42,804 bases of DNA from HGM04593 sp045636125. GTDB taxonomy: Bacteria; Bacteroidota; Bacteroidia; Bacteroidales; Bacteroidaceae. Positions 15,408 through 23,761 of the stretch are shown piece by piece. The position numbers were made by a program, and so were the translations under genes. Numbering within the stretch: the first letter of the stretch is position 1; the number at the start of each line of letters is the position of its first letter. The DNA lies in the NCBI GenBank assembly GCA_045636125.1, contig JAZTWX010000015.1:1-42804 (forward strand), given 5' to 3'. The notes under the pieces are model-generated. The model was given only the letters and a program-made list of their open reading frames with translations, had not been told where the DNA came from and did not search any database.

Positions 15408-16034
15408 TTATTTTGTAATCTCGTCGGTAGCGGGGCGGGGCTCCTTCTTGGCGAGAGTGATAATTCTGAAGACATAGTTTGTCATCCATTCGGCCGAATA
15501 ACCGAGCTTCTCTTTGTACTGGCGCACAGCGTAGACGGTCTTGAATGTAGCTTCGTCCTTCCAGTTGTTCTTTGTGAGAATGTCGTTGATAATCTTTTCG
15601 GTCATTCCACGCAGAAGCTTGTGGAAGATGCCGGGGATGCGGAATTTCCACTGCATAAGGTTGCCCACAAGCATCATAAGATCGTTGTTGAAGCCTTGGA
15701 AGGCAAAAAGGTAGGGCTGGACATCGGGCAGGCGTTTGCAGTTTTTCTTGATTGAGAGGTCGATCTCCTTGAAGAAATTTTCGTCTACGCCATATATCTG
15801 CTCGAGCATCTTTTTGCAACGGCTGCGCTCGGCAACGCCCAGCTTGTTGTTCTGTGTGGCAACCTTCAATGTTCTTTTGAAGGTGGCAAGGTCGGGCAAC
15901 ATACCAATGTTTGTAATACCCAGGTTGGCTGCAAGCACCGATTGGTAATACACGCGTATGAGGGTCATGAAATCCTCCATACCGCCTATGCGTTCGGTTG
16001 TTTTTTTCTTTTTGAAAATATTAAAAAGTCCCAT
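15408..16034 (-). CDS. conserved Bacteroidales protein of unknown function, yidC-linked
   Basis: A 208-residue protein, predicted soluble and mostly helical. It opens MGLFNIFKKKKTTE, a short amphipathic and lysine-rich start that could bind membrane surfaces, and continues GGMEDFMTLIRVYYQSVLAANLGITNIG. Other blocks are SRCKKMLEQIYGVDENFF and NDLMMLVGNLMQWKFRIPG. I recall similar proteins in other Bacteroidales but no functional name. The ATG at 16034 is 12 bases after the yidC stop; a TTG two codons earlier is the only alternative. Co-transcription with the insertase suggests an envelope-biogenesis role, which is inference. Confidence 0.75.
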   Translation of the reverse strand: MGLFNIFKKKKTTERIGGMEDFMTLIRVYYQSVLAANLGITNIGMLPDLATFKRTLKVATQNNKLGVAERSRCKKMLEQIYGVDENFFKEIDLSIKKNCKRLPDVQPYLFAFQGFNNDLMMLVGNLMQWKFRIPGIFHKLLRGMTEKIINDILTKNNWKDEATFKTVYAVRQYKEKLGYSAEWMTNYVFRIITLAKKEPRPATDEITK

Positions 16035-16046
16035 ATTCAATCTTTA

Positions 16047-17966
16047 TTATTTTTTGTTGTTGCGACGTTGTTGTTCTTCGAGCATGCGCTGTTGCTGCTC
16101 CTGCAATGCTTCCAAACGGGCCATGAGGCTGCTGCGTTTGGCAGGGTTGTTCTTGTTCTTCTCGTTATAGGCCTCCATCTTGCGGAGCAACTCCTGCTCG
16201 TCTACCGTGTTGCGCAAATAAACGAAAATGAGCACGCTTATGAGTGTTGAAACGAAATAGTAGTAGTTCAAGCCTGACGAGTAGTCGTTGAAGATGAAGA
16301 AGAACATGATGGGCATAAAATACATCATCCAGCGCATAATCTTTGCCTGTTGCTCCTGCTCGGGTGTGCCGCCCATTGAGGGCTGCATCTTTGATGTATA
16401 GTATGTGTTGAGAATCTGTGTCAAGCAGAAGAGGAGGCAGAAGATACTTATGTGGTCGCCGATGGGCCAGATGGATGTGTTCCACTTGATGAGCGCGTCG
16501 TACGACGAAAGGTCGTGGGCCCACAAGAAACTCTCCTGGCGCAATTCAATGGCGTTGGGCACAAAGTTGAAAAGCGCGATGAACACGGGCATCTGTATGA
16601 GCATAGGGAGGCAACCGCCCATAGGGCTTGCGCCGTATTTGCTGTAAAGCGCCATTGTCTCCTGCTGTTTCTTGAGTGCATCCTCGGGCTTTGTGTATTT
16701 CTTGTTTATTTCGTCGATGTAGGGCTTGAGTGCGCGCATCTTTGCCGACGAGATATATGATTTGTATGTGAAGGGGTACACGATGCCTTTTACAATGAGG
16801 GTGAGCAACAGAAGTACAATGCCCATGTTCATGCCCCAGCTGTTGAGCCAGTCGAAAAGGTAGATGATGAAGAAACGGTTGATCCAACGCACGATGGGCC
16901 ATCCGAAATAGATGAGCTTGTGCAGGTCGAGGTCCTTGTCGCCGTTTATTGCAAGGTCGTTGCTTGCAACAAGGTCGCTGTACTTGTTGGGGCCGAAATA
17001 GAACTGTATGTCGGTTGCTGCCTTGCCGCTGGGGTCGAAGGGAGTGAACATTGATGCAGAGCAGTTCTTGAGGTAGCCTTTGCCCTCGGCAATGGTGTCC
17101 GACTCAACGTATGCGTCGGTGAAACGCTCGCCTGCAATCATTATGCACGAGAAGAACTGGTTCTTGAACGCAACCCAGTCGATGGGCTCGGCAAGAGTCT
17201 CTTCGTCGTTCTTCATCTCGCTCAGGTAGTCGGTGTCATCGTCGGCGAGCTTGTATGTGAGGGTAGAGTACTGCTGCTCAAAGCGGTAGCCCTTCTCTTG
17301 TTGGCGCATAAGCTGCTCCCAGCATATGCCCATTTTGCGCAACGACGAGGGGAAGAAATTCTGCATGTTGTGCGCGTCGATGGCGAGGTTTGTCATATAG
17401 CTGTCGGGCTGCAAGGTGTATGCAAAATCGATGTAGCGCTCAGGGGTGAACATGAGACGCATTACTACGCTGCTGTCGGTCTTTTCACGGGGTGTGAAAT
17501 AAAGAATGCGGGTGTCGATGTTCTCCTCTTTGCCATCGAATGTGAAATACATCTGGTTAGCAATGGTGCTCGCACCGGCTGTGAGCTTGTCGTCGGCGCT
17601 GAAGAGGGTGATGTCGTTGCCCTGCTGGTCCTTGTAGTCGCGCAGTGTGGCCGATGTTATTCTGGCTCCGAGGGTAGAAATGTTTATACTCACTTTGTTG
17701 TTCGACAAAGTAACCTGTTCCTCGGTGCCGTTGAGCACGTTGAAGAAGAACGATGCACTGTCGCTCTTCTGTTTTTCGATGGCAGCCTCTTCGGCATCGG
17801 CTATCTGTTGTCTCACAGCCCCTTCCTGCTGTTTTATTACTGCGGCAACAGAGTCCTTATAGTGCTGCTGCGCCTGAATTTTTGCGGGGTCGGGGCTGTT
17901 GAAATGGAAGAATGCTACAAAAAGCAATCCAATCAATACGAATCCTGTAATACTATTTTTGTCCAT
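16047..17966 (-). CDS. yidC: membrane protein insertase YidC
   Basis: Inner-membrane insertase that works alone or with SecYEG. The 639-residue length and architecture are those of Gram-negative YidC: an N-terminal helix (about 7-23), a large periplasmic beta domain (about 50-340) and the conserved five-helix insertase core (about 350-580) containing MNMGIVLLLLTLIVKGIVYPFTYKSYISSAKMR and GGCLPMLIQMPVFIALFNF. The C-terminus is basic and glutamine-rich (QQRMLEEQQRRNNKK), consistent with ribosome contact. The expected hydrophilic-groove arginine is plausibly that in the SSAKMR segment but was not aligned. It is first in a two-gene operon. Confidence 0.95.
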   Translation of the reverse strand: MDKNSITGFVLIGLLFVAFFHFNSPDPAKIQAQQHYKDSVAAVIKQQEGAVRQQIADAEEAAIEKQKSDSASFFFNVLNGTEEQVTLSNNKVSINISTLGARITSATLRDYKDQQGNDITLFSADDKLTAGASTIANQMYFTFDGKEENIDTRILYFTPREKTDSSVVMRLMFTPERYIDFAYTLQPDSYMTNLAIDAHNMQNFFPSSLRKMGICWEQLMRQQEKGYRFEQQYSTLTYKLADDDTDYLSEMKNDEETLAEPIDWVAFKNQFFSCIMIAGERFTDAYVESDTIAEGKGYLKNCSASMFTPFDPSGKAATDIQFYFGPNKYSDLVASNDLAINGDKDLDLHKLIYFGWPIVRWINRFFIIYLFDWLNSWGMNMGIVLLLLTLIVKGIVYPFTYKSYISSAKMRALKPYIDEINKKYTKPEDALKKQQETMALYSKYGASPMGGCLPMLIQMPVFIALFNFVPNAIELRQESFLWAHDLSSYDALIKWNTSIWPIGDHISIFCLLFCLTQILNTYYTSKMQPSMGGTPEQEQQAKIMRWMMYFMPIMFFFIFNDYSSGLNYYYFVSTLISVLIFVYLRNTVDEQELLRKMEAYNEKNKNNPAKRSSLMARLEALQEQQQRMLEEQQRRNNKK

Positions 17967-18007
17967 AATGGGTTGTTTATTTCGGTTAATTTTTCAAAAT
18001 TAGGTGC

Positions 18008-18015
18008 AAATATAC
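18008..18015 (-). promoter_or_regulatory. promoter of yidC (-7 element)
   Basis: TATATTTG on the minus strand matches TAnnTTTG exactly, predicting a start near 18002 and a 36-base leader. The -33 region lies inside the first copy of the 86-bp tandem repeat, so the repeat adjoins and partly forms the promoter. Confidence 0.55.
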
Positions 18016-18278
18016 ACACAAACGAGCGAGAAATATGAAGCTTGCTTCAATATTTTTCACAGCGAGTGCAGTGTATATTCGCGAGAATCGCAAATGAGCT
18101 CCCACAAACGAGCGAGAAATATGAAGCTTGCTTCAATATTTTTCACAGCGAGTGCAGTGTATATTCGCGAGAATCGCAAATGAGCTCCCACAAACGAGCG
18201 AGAAATACGAAGCTTGCTTCAATATTTTTCACAGCGAGTGCAGTGTATATTCGCGAGAAATTGCAAAGATAATAAAAA
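18016..18278. repeat. 86-bp tandem repeat, three copies, upstream of yidC
   Basis: The block beginning AACGAGCGAGAAATA recurs at 18021, 18107 and 18193, a period of exactly 86 bases. Copies 1 and 2 are identical over almost the whole unit. Copy 3 differs by one base early (AATACG for AATATG) and degenerates after TCGCGAGAA. Each unit holds a short palindrome GAAGCTTGCTTC flanked by AAATAT/ATATTT, which extends it to an imperfect hairpin, and a second symmetric piece around TATATTCGCGAGAATCG. Because 86 is not a multiple of three, the repeat cannot encode a repeated peptide in one frame. It fills about half of the 495-base space between yidC and the DUF3078 gene. Confidence 0.95.
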
Positions 18279-18386
18279 TAAAAGAATTTGCGGGTGCTCG
18301 GTGGCATAAAATATGTGAATAAACAATTGGGAGTGTATAGTATTTTCAATAAACTATATTTTTTTTAATATATCGTGAAAATTTGT

Positions 18387-18394
18387 TATCTTCG
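18387..18394 (+). promoter_or_regulatory. promoter of the DUF3078 gene (-7 element)
   Basis: TATCTTCG, one mismatch from TAnnTTTG, lies 67 bases before the ATG, with a T-rich tract in the -33 region. A leader of about 60 bases follows. The stretch between the tandem repeat and this site (18279-18386) is AT-rich and shows nothing else. Confidence 0.45.
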
Positions 18395-18461
18395 CCCCTA
18401 ATATTGCGGCAATCGGTGCCTGCAGTTCAAGAAAATAAATGAAAAACACACATCATACGTT

Positions 18462-19742
18462 ATGTTAAGGAAATTTATCTCATTGGTTTTTGCCTGCGTG
18501 TCGCTTGCCGGCTTTGCGCAGAGCAATGGTTCGGTGGCTCAATTGTTCAATGCCAAAATAGATTCGCTTCTCTCGGCGAGCAGCGCGGTGGACGGTGGCG
18601 ACATAAGCTCAAGCCCCGTGTATGCAAGAATGTTTGCTCCCCCAGTGTTGTACGGCTCGGTAATTAACCGTGGCTTTGCCGAAGGTTTTTCTTATGGCGA
18701 CAACGTGGCGCCCAATACCCTTGGCACCGACGAAAAGCGCACAGCTGTTATTGACGCTCTGCTGCTCGATGTTTACAAGAACCACCCTACAAAGGTGTAT
18801 ATGACCGAGGAGGAGTTGCGCAGCGAGGTGTCGGCAGCCGATATTGCCAAAGAGGCTCCGCTGACAATTGACCTTGTTGACGATACTCCCATTGTGGTGC
18901 CCGAAAATGTGGTGGGCGGTCTTAAAACAACAGTGAAGAAGCCCAACTATTGGCGCACATCGGGTTCGTTCGACCTTAAATTTACACAGAACTTCATTTC
19001 GCCCAACTGGTCGCAGGGTGGTGAGAACAACCGCACTATGTTGGCTATCCTTGTGCTCAACTTCAACTACGACGACAAGGACAAGATTACCTTTACCAAT
19101 AAATTCGATGCCACGCTGGGCTTTACGACCGTGGAGGCCGACACCGTGCACAGTTTCAGAACAAACAACGACAAACTGCGTTTAGAGTCTACACTGGGTT
19201 ATAAAGTGGTGAAGAATGTCGATATTGCCGTAAAGTCGAAGCTGGAGACGCAGGCATTGCCCAACTATCCCACAAACAACCCCGACTTTGTGTCTAAATT
19301 TATGTCGCCTTTCTATGCGAATTTCTCGTTCGGTATCAACTACAAGCCGTCGTGGAAGAACCTTGCTCTCGAAATTTACGTTGCGCCTTTGTCGGCCTTC
19401 AACTACCGTTACGTGCGTTACGGCTGGCTCGCAAGCCGCTATGGTATAGAAGAGGGGCGTCACCACTCGAAAGACTATGGTACGCAGGTGGTTGTAACTG
19501 TTCCCAGTGCGACGTTCTTCAAGATACTCAACTGGTGGTCGCGTGCCGAATATTACACCAACTACGACCGCACATTCTTCTCTTGGGAAAATAAATTCGA
19601 TATAAAACTCAACCGTTATTTCTCGGTAAGTATGCTCGTTCACACCCGTTTCGACGACACCTCGCGTGCTTTGTACGACAAGGACTATGGATACTGGCAG
19701 TTGAAGGAGTATATGATGATGGGCTTGGCCTACTCGTGGTAA
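18462..19742 (+). CDS. DUF3078 outer-membrane-type protein
   Basis: A 426-residue exported protein. Residues 1-19 form a signal peptide (KFISLVFACVSLAGFAQ, cleaved after FAQ). The first 160 residues are a soluble or plug-like region. From about 165 the DUF3078 domain begins with WRTSGSFDLKFTQNFISPNWSQGG and continues in amphipathic strands to a C-terminal aromatic (GLAYSW), as in outer-membrane beta-barrels. DUF3078 is a Bacteroidetes family with no firm function known to me. A single promoter-like element precedes it and the antiporter gene starts 23 bases after the stop, so the two may be co-transcribed. Confidence 0.85.
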   Translation: MLRKFISLVFACVSLAGFAQSNGSVAQLFNAKIDSLLSASSAVDGGDISSSPVYARMFAPPVLYGSVINRGFAEGFSYGDNVAPNTLGTDEKRTAVIDALLLDVYKNHPTKVYMTEEELRSEVSAADIAKEAPLTIDLVDDTPIVVPENVVGGLKTTVKKPNYWRTSGSFDLKFTQNFISPNWSQGGENNRTMLAILVLNFNYDDKDKITFTNKFDATLGFTTVEADTVHSFRTNNDKLRLESTLGYKVVKNVDIAVKSKLETQALPNYPTNNPDFVSKFMSPFYANFSFGINYKPSWKNLALEIYVAPLSAFNYRYVRYGWLASRYGIEEGRHHSKDYGTQVVVTVPSATFFKILNWWSRAEYYTNYDRTFFSWENKFDIKLNRYFSVSMLVHTRFDDTSRALYDKDYGYWQLKEYMMMGLAYSW

Positions 19743-19765
19743 CGGCTGAAAAGTTCTTTTGATAT

Positions 19766-21790
19766 ATGCAGGCTGTTTCTTTATTCCCGGTTACCGAGCC
19801 TACGTGGGTGTTCTTGGGCGTGTTGTGCATTATTCTGTTTGCGCCGCTGCTCTTCAACAAGTTGCGTATGCCGCACATTATAGGTATGATACTCGCCGGC
19901 CTTCTTGTGGGGCCCAACGGGTTGAATATTCTGTTGCGCGACGATAGTTTCGAGCTTTTCGGCAAGGTGGGGCTTTACTATATAATGTTCCTCGCCAGCC
20001 TCGAAATTAATTTGCAGGAGATGCGCCAGGCAAAGGGCGGTGCCATCCTGCTCGGCCTGTCGGTGTTTGCACTGCCCATAATATTCGGAATTTTCACCAA
20101 TATGGTGGTGCTTAAGTACAGCCTTATAACGTCTGTGCTGCTGGCGAGTATGTATGCGTCGTATACCTTGCTTTCTTATCCCATTGTGGCGCGATACGGT
20201 CTTTCGCGCCTGCGCTGCGTGAACTTTGTGGTGGGTGGAACAATGATAACCGATACCCTCACCCTTATTGTGCTTGCCGTTGTGAGCGGTATGTTCGCGG
20301 GCGAGGTAGACGCTTCGTTCTTCATATTCCTGCTGTTCAAGCTCATATTCATCACTGCTGCAATAGTATTCATATTCCCGCCGCTTGCACGATATTTCTT
20401 CCGCAAGTACAACGACGGTGTTATACAGTACATCTTTGTAATGGCGCTGCTCTTCTTGGGTGCGGGTATGATGGAACTTGCCGGCATGGAGGGCATCCTG
20501 GGTGCTTTTATCACCGGCCTTGTGCTCAACCGCCTTATACCGCACTCTTCGCCCCTTATGCGCCGGATAGATTTTGTGGGTAACGCAATTTTTATCCCCT
20601 ATTTCCTCATTGGCGTGGGTATGATGATTAACCTCAAGGTGTTCTTTGGTAACCCTTATGCGCTTGTGGTTGCAGGTGCGATGATTGCTACCGCGCTTGC
20701 CGGAAAGGCTGCCGCGTCGTGGATTACAGCGAAGGTATATAAGATGTCGTTGAGCGAGCAGATGCTAATGTTCGGCTTGAGCACCTCACAGGCTGCTGCC
20801 ACACTTGCGGCGGCTATTGTGGGACACAAGATTATACTGCCCGACGGCTCTCCTCTCTTGAGTGACGATGTTCTCAACGGCACAATTCTCCTTATTCTGG
20901 TAACCTGCATCGTGAGCTCTTTGGTTACCGACCGCAGTTCGCGCAGCATAGCCGTGTCGGGCGAGGTGCTCGACAAACCTGCAAATACATCGAAAAAGAT
21001 GCTTCTTGCGCTTGCCAACCCCAATATGGTTGACCGTCTTATGGACCTTGCCCTGCTCCTGCGTAAAGAAAATGCAAAAGAGCCTCTTTCGGCCGTGAAT
21101 GTGGTGCTCGACGAGGATGAGCAGATGCGTGTGCGTGCGCAGAAGGTGCTCGACAAGGCTGCGAACATTGCAGCGTCGGTGAACGTGCCGCTGCTCACAA
21201 AGGTGCGTCTCACCACCAACCTCTCTTATGGTATCATTCACGAAATGAAGGAGAATGATTACCGTGAGCTCATTGTGGGCTTCCACCAGAAGGAGACGGC
21301 AAACGACTCTTTTTTGGGTGGGGTGTTGCCCGAATTGCTCAACGGCATAAATACGCAGATAATAATGGCGCGCCTGAACATCCCGCTCAACACCATACGC
21401 TGCATACACATTACCTTCCCTGCAAAAGCCGAGTTCGAGGCGGGCTTCCAGCATTGGGTAGAGGAGACTGCGCGCATGGCCACAGGGCTTGGTTGTAAAA
21501 TAATATACCACGGCCACATAAACACTATGGCTCACATTAAGGCCAATCTTAAAAACTTTTCGGGTCTAAAGTGCGAGTTCTATGAGACCGACGGCGGCAA
21601 CGACCTTAAACGCCTGTCGCAGATAATAGCCGATGACCATCTGCTCATAATTGTGAGCGCACGTCGTGGCTCAATATCTTTCCGCCCGTCGCTCGACCAC
21701 GTTTTTGTACAATTGCAGCGCGATTATCGCGAAACAAGCGTCCTTCTGGTCTACCCCAACGGTTACACAGTGGACGCGGCACAAATGTAG
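19766..21790 (+). CDS. cation:proton antiporter, CPA2 family, with cytoplasmic C-terminal domains
   Basis: A 674-residue inner-membrane antiporter that would exchange Na+ or K+ for protons. About 12 helices span residues 15-400. RMPHIIGMILAGLLVGPNGLNIL is the hallmark second-third helix region, and GGTMITDTLTLIVLAVV contains the Thr-Asp pair expected in the ion site. The 270-residue C-terminal part looks like two universal-stress-protein-like halves (SAVNVVLDEDEQMRVRAQKVLDKAANIA, then IRCIHITFPAKAEFEAG and later LLIIVSARRGSISF), a plausible regulatory domain. No TrkA-N nucleotide domain is seen, unlike KefB/C. The transported ion is undetermined. Confidence 0.85.
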   Translation: MQAVSLFPVTEPTWVFLGVLCIILFAPLLFNKLRMPHIIGMILAGLLVGPNGLNILLRDDSFELFGKVGLYYIMFLASLEINLQEMRQAKGGAILLGLSVFALPIIFGIFTNMVVLKYSLITSVLLASMYASYTLLSYPIVARYGLSRLRCVNFVVGGTMITDTLTLIVLAVVSGMFAGEVDASFFIFLLFKLIFITAAIVFIFPPLARYFFRKYNDGVIQYIFVMALLFLGAGMMELAGMEGILGAFITGLVLNRLIPHSSPLMRRIDFVGNAIFIPYFLIGVGMMINLKVFFGNPYALVVAGAMIATALAGKAAASWITAKVYKMSLSEQMLMFGLSTSQAAATLAAAIVGHKIILPDGSPLLSDDVLNGTILLILVTCIVSSLVTDRSSRSIAVSGEVLDKPANTSKKMLLALANPNMVDRLMDLALLLRKENAKEPLSAVNVVLDEDEQMRVRAQKVLDKAANIAASVNVPLLTKVRLTTNLSYGIIHEMKENDYRELIVGFHQKETANDSFLGGVLPELLNGINTQIIMARLNIPLNTIRCIHITFPAKAEFEAGFQHWVEETARMATGLGCKIIYHGHINTMAHIKANLKNFSGLKCEFYETDGGNDLKRLSQIIADDHLLIIVSARRGSISFRPSLDHVFVQLQRDYRETSVLLVYPNGYTVDAAQM

Positions 21791-21835
21791 AGGCTGTTTG
21801 TGACGATATAATTTTATACTACAAAGGTTTTTTGT

Positions 21836-21843
21836 TACCTTTG
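21836..21843 (+). promoter_or_regulatory. promoter of the ABC exporter gene (-7 element)
   Basis: TACCTTTG is an exact TAnnTTTG match 26 bases before the ATG. Transcription would start near 21850. A T-rich stretch covers the -33 position. Confidence 0.6.
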
Positions 21844-21868
21844 CGCAGTTATTTTAACCACTCAATCT

Positions 21869-23704
21869 ATGAAAGAGTTTTTCAGTATGATGCGACGCTT
21901 CGTGTCGCCTTATAAAAAGTATGTGGGGTATGCGATAATTCTCAACATCCTGTCGGCCCTCACAAATGTGTTCTCATTCACATTGCTTGTTCCCATTCTC
22001 GACATCCTTTTCAAAACGGGTGCCAACAACAAGGTCTACGAGTATATGGAGTGGGGCAGCGGCGGCATTAAGGAGGTTGCCGTGAATAATTTCTACTACT
22101 ACATTACCGAAATGATAAGCGTTCAGGGTGCTATGATAACCCTTATGGTGATAGGCGCGGCATTTATGCTTATGACGCTTATAAAGACAAGCTGCTATTT
22201 TGCTTCGTCGGCGGTGATGATTCCTTTGCGTACAGGTGTTGTGCACGATATTCGTGTGATGCTCTATTCAAAGATACTGAGCTTGCCACTGGCGTTCTTC
22301 TCCCAAGAGCGCAAGGGCGATATAATTGCTCGTATGAGTGGTGACGTGAACGAGGTTGAGCACTCAATTACAAGCTCGCTCGACCTGCTTATGAAGAACC
22401 CTATCCTCATTATGCTCTATTTTACAACGTTGCTTGTAACAAGCTGGGAGCTTACCCTCTTTACCATTCTGGTTCTCCCCGGTATGGGCTGGATAATGGG
22501 ACGTGTGGGCAAGAAGCTCAAACGTAAGTCGTTGCAGGCGCAGGAGCGCTGGAGCTATGTAATGTCGCAGCTCGAGGAGAGTCTCAGCGGTTTGCGCATT
22601 ATTAAGGCATTTATTGCCGAGGACCAGATGAAACGCCGTTTTACAAAGTCGAGCCAGGGTGTGCGCGATGCAATCACAAAGGTGTCTACCCGTCAGGCTA
22701 TGGCTCACCCCATGAGTGAGTTCCTGGGTACAGTGCTCATTGTGTTCGTTCTGTGGTTCGGTGGTTTCCTCATTCTCAATGAGTCGTCACGCATCGATGC
22801 TCCCACATTCATCTTCTACCTTGTAATCCTTTACAGCATCATAAACCCGCTTAAAGAGTTCTCGAAGGCCGGTTACAATATTCCCAAGGGCCTTGCATCG
22901 CTTGAGCGTATCGACAAGATAATGAGCGCCGAGAACCCTATTAAGGAGCCTGCAAACCCTGTGGAGATTACCACCCTTAAAGACAAAATTGAGCTCAAGA
23001 ACGTGTCGTTCAGCTACGATACCCGCGAGGTGCTGCACAATGTGAGCCTCGAAATTCCCAAAGGAAAGACAATTGCGCTTGTAGGGCAGTCGGGTTCGGG
23101 AAAATCTACTCTTGTCGACCTTATCCCCCGCTACCACGATGTGCAGCAGGGTGAGGTGATGATAGACGGCACAAATATTAAGGATTTCCGTGTGCGCGAC
23201 CTGCGTGCCATCATCGGCAACGTGAACCAGGAGGCAATCCTCTTCAATGATACATTCTTCAATAACATCGCATTCGGTTGCGAGGGTGCCACAATGGAGC
23301 AGGTTGTTGAGGCTGCTAAAATAGCCAATGCCCACGACTTTATTATGGCAAGCGAGAATGGTTACGACACCAATATCGGCGACCGTGGCGGCCGCTTGAG
23401 CGGTGGTCAGCGCCAGCGTGTGAGCATTGCGCGTGCAATCCTCAAAAACCCGCCCGTGCTCATTCTCGACGAGGCTACATCGGCACTCGACACCGAGTCG
23501 GAGCGTCTGGTGCAGGAGGCACTTGAGCGTCTTATGAAGACACGCACTACAATTGCCATTGCCCACCGTTTGTCGACCATACGTAATGCCGACGAGATAT
23601 GCGTTCTTCACGAGGGCCAGATCGTGGAGCGCGGCAAACACGAGGAGCTGCTCGCAAAAGACGGTTATTACAAGAAACTTAACGATATGCAGTCACTTGC
23701 ATAA
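21869..23704 (+). CDS. MsbA-like ABC exporter (fused permease-ATPase)
   Basis: A 611-residue half-transporter that would work as a homodimer in the inner membrane. Six helices occupy about 15-315, with a conserved intracellular loop (DIIARMSGDVNEVEHSI). The ATPase domain has Walker A GQSGSGKST (about 405-413), signature LSGGQRQRVS (about 509) and Walker B VLILDEATSALD (about 530), with the switch histidine in AIAHRLSTIRNADEI. The whole resembles MsbA, the flippase for lipid A core, and drug exporters of the same type. Context gives no substrate, so MsbA is a likely but unproven function. It has its own promoter and a strong terminator follows. Confidence 0.9.
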   Translation: MKEFFSMMRRFVSPYKKYVGYAIILNILSALTNVFSFTLLVPILDILFKTGANNKVYEYMEWGSGGIKEVAVNNFYYYITEMISVQGAMITLMVIGAAFMLMTLIKTSCYFASSAVMIPLRTGVVHDIRVMLYSKILSLPLAFFSQERKGDIIARMSGDVNEVEHSITSSLDLLMKNPILIMLYFTTLLVTSWELTLFTILVLPGMGWIMGRVGKKLKRKSLQAQERWSYVMSQLEESLSGLRIIKAFIAEDQMKRRFTKSSQGVRDAITKVSTRQAMAHPMSEFLGTVLIVFVLWFGGFLILNESSRIDAPTFIFYLVILYSIINPLKEFSKAGYNIPKGLASLERIDKIMSAENPIKEPANPVEITTLKDKIELKNVSFSYDTREVLHNVSLEIPKGKTIALVGQSGSGKSTLVDLIPRYHDVQQGEVMIDGTNIKDFRVRDLRAIIGNVNQEAILFNDTFFNNIAFGCEGATMEQVVEAAKIANAHDFIMASENGYDTNIGDRGGRLSGGQRQRVSIARAILKNPPVLILDEATSALDTESERLVQEALERLMKTRTTIAIAHRLSTIRNADEICVLHEGQIVERGKHEELLAKDGYYKKLNDMQSLA

Positions 23705-23723
23705 AGTGTCGGATAGATATTTG

Positions 23724-23759
23724 ACATCGGATGCAGCCCAGGGCTGCATCCGATGTTTT
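23724..23759. terminator. bidirectional terminator after the ABC exporter
   Basis: A GC-rich hairpin of about 15 bp (ACATCGGATGCAGCC and its complement) with a very small loop, followed on the plus strand by TTTTG. It lies between two convergent genes and probably serves both. Confidence 0.85.
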
Positions 23760-23761
23760 GT

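Noticed and set aside
18016..18278. Possible CRISPR array
   Set aside because: The repeat is contiguous with no unique spacers, and no cas genes are in the window.
18042..18322. Open frames encoding an apparently repeated peptide (LQYFSQRVQCIFAR and FNIFHSECSVYSRE) in the tandem repeat
   Set aside because: The unit is 86 bases, not a multiple of three, so successive copies are read in different frames. The frames simply reflect absence of stops in the repeat DNA.
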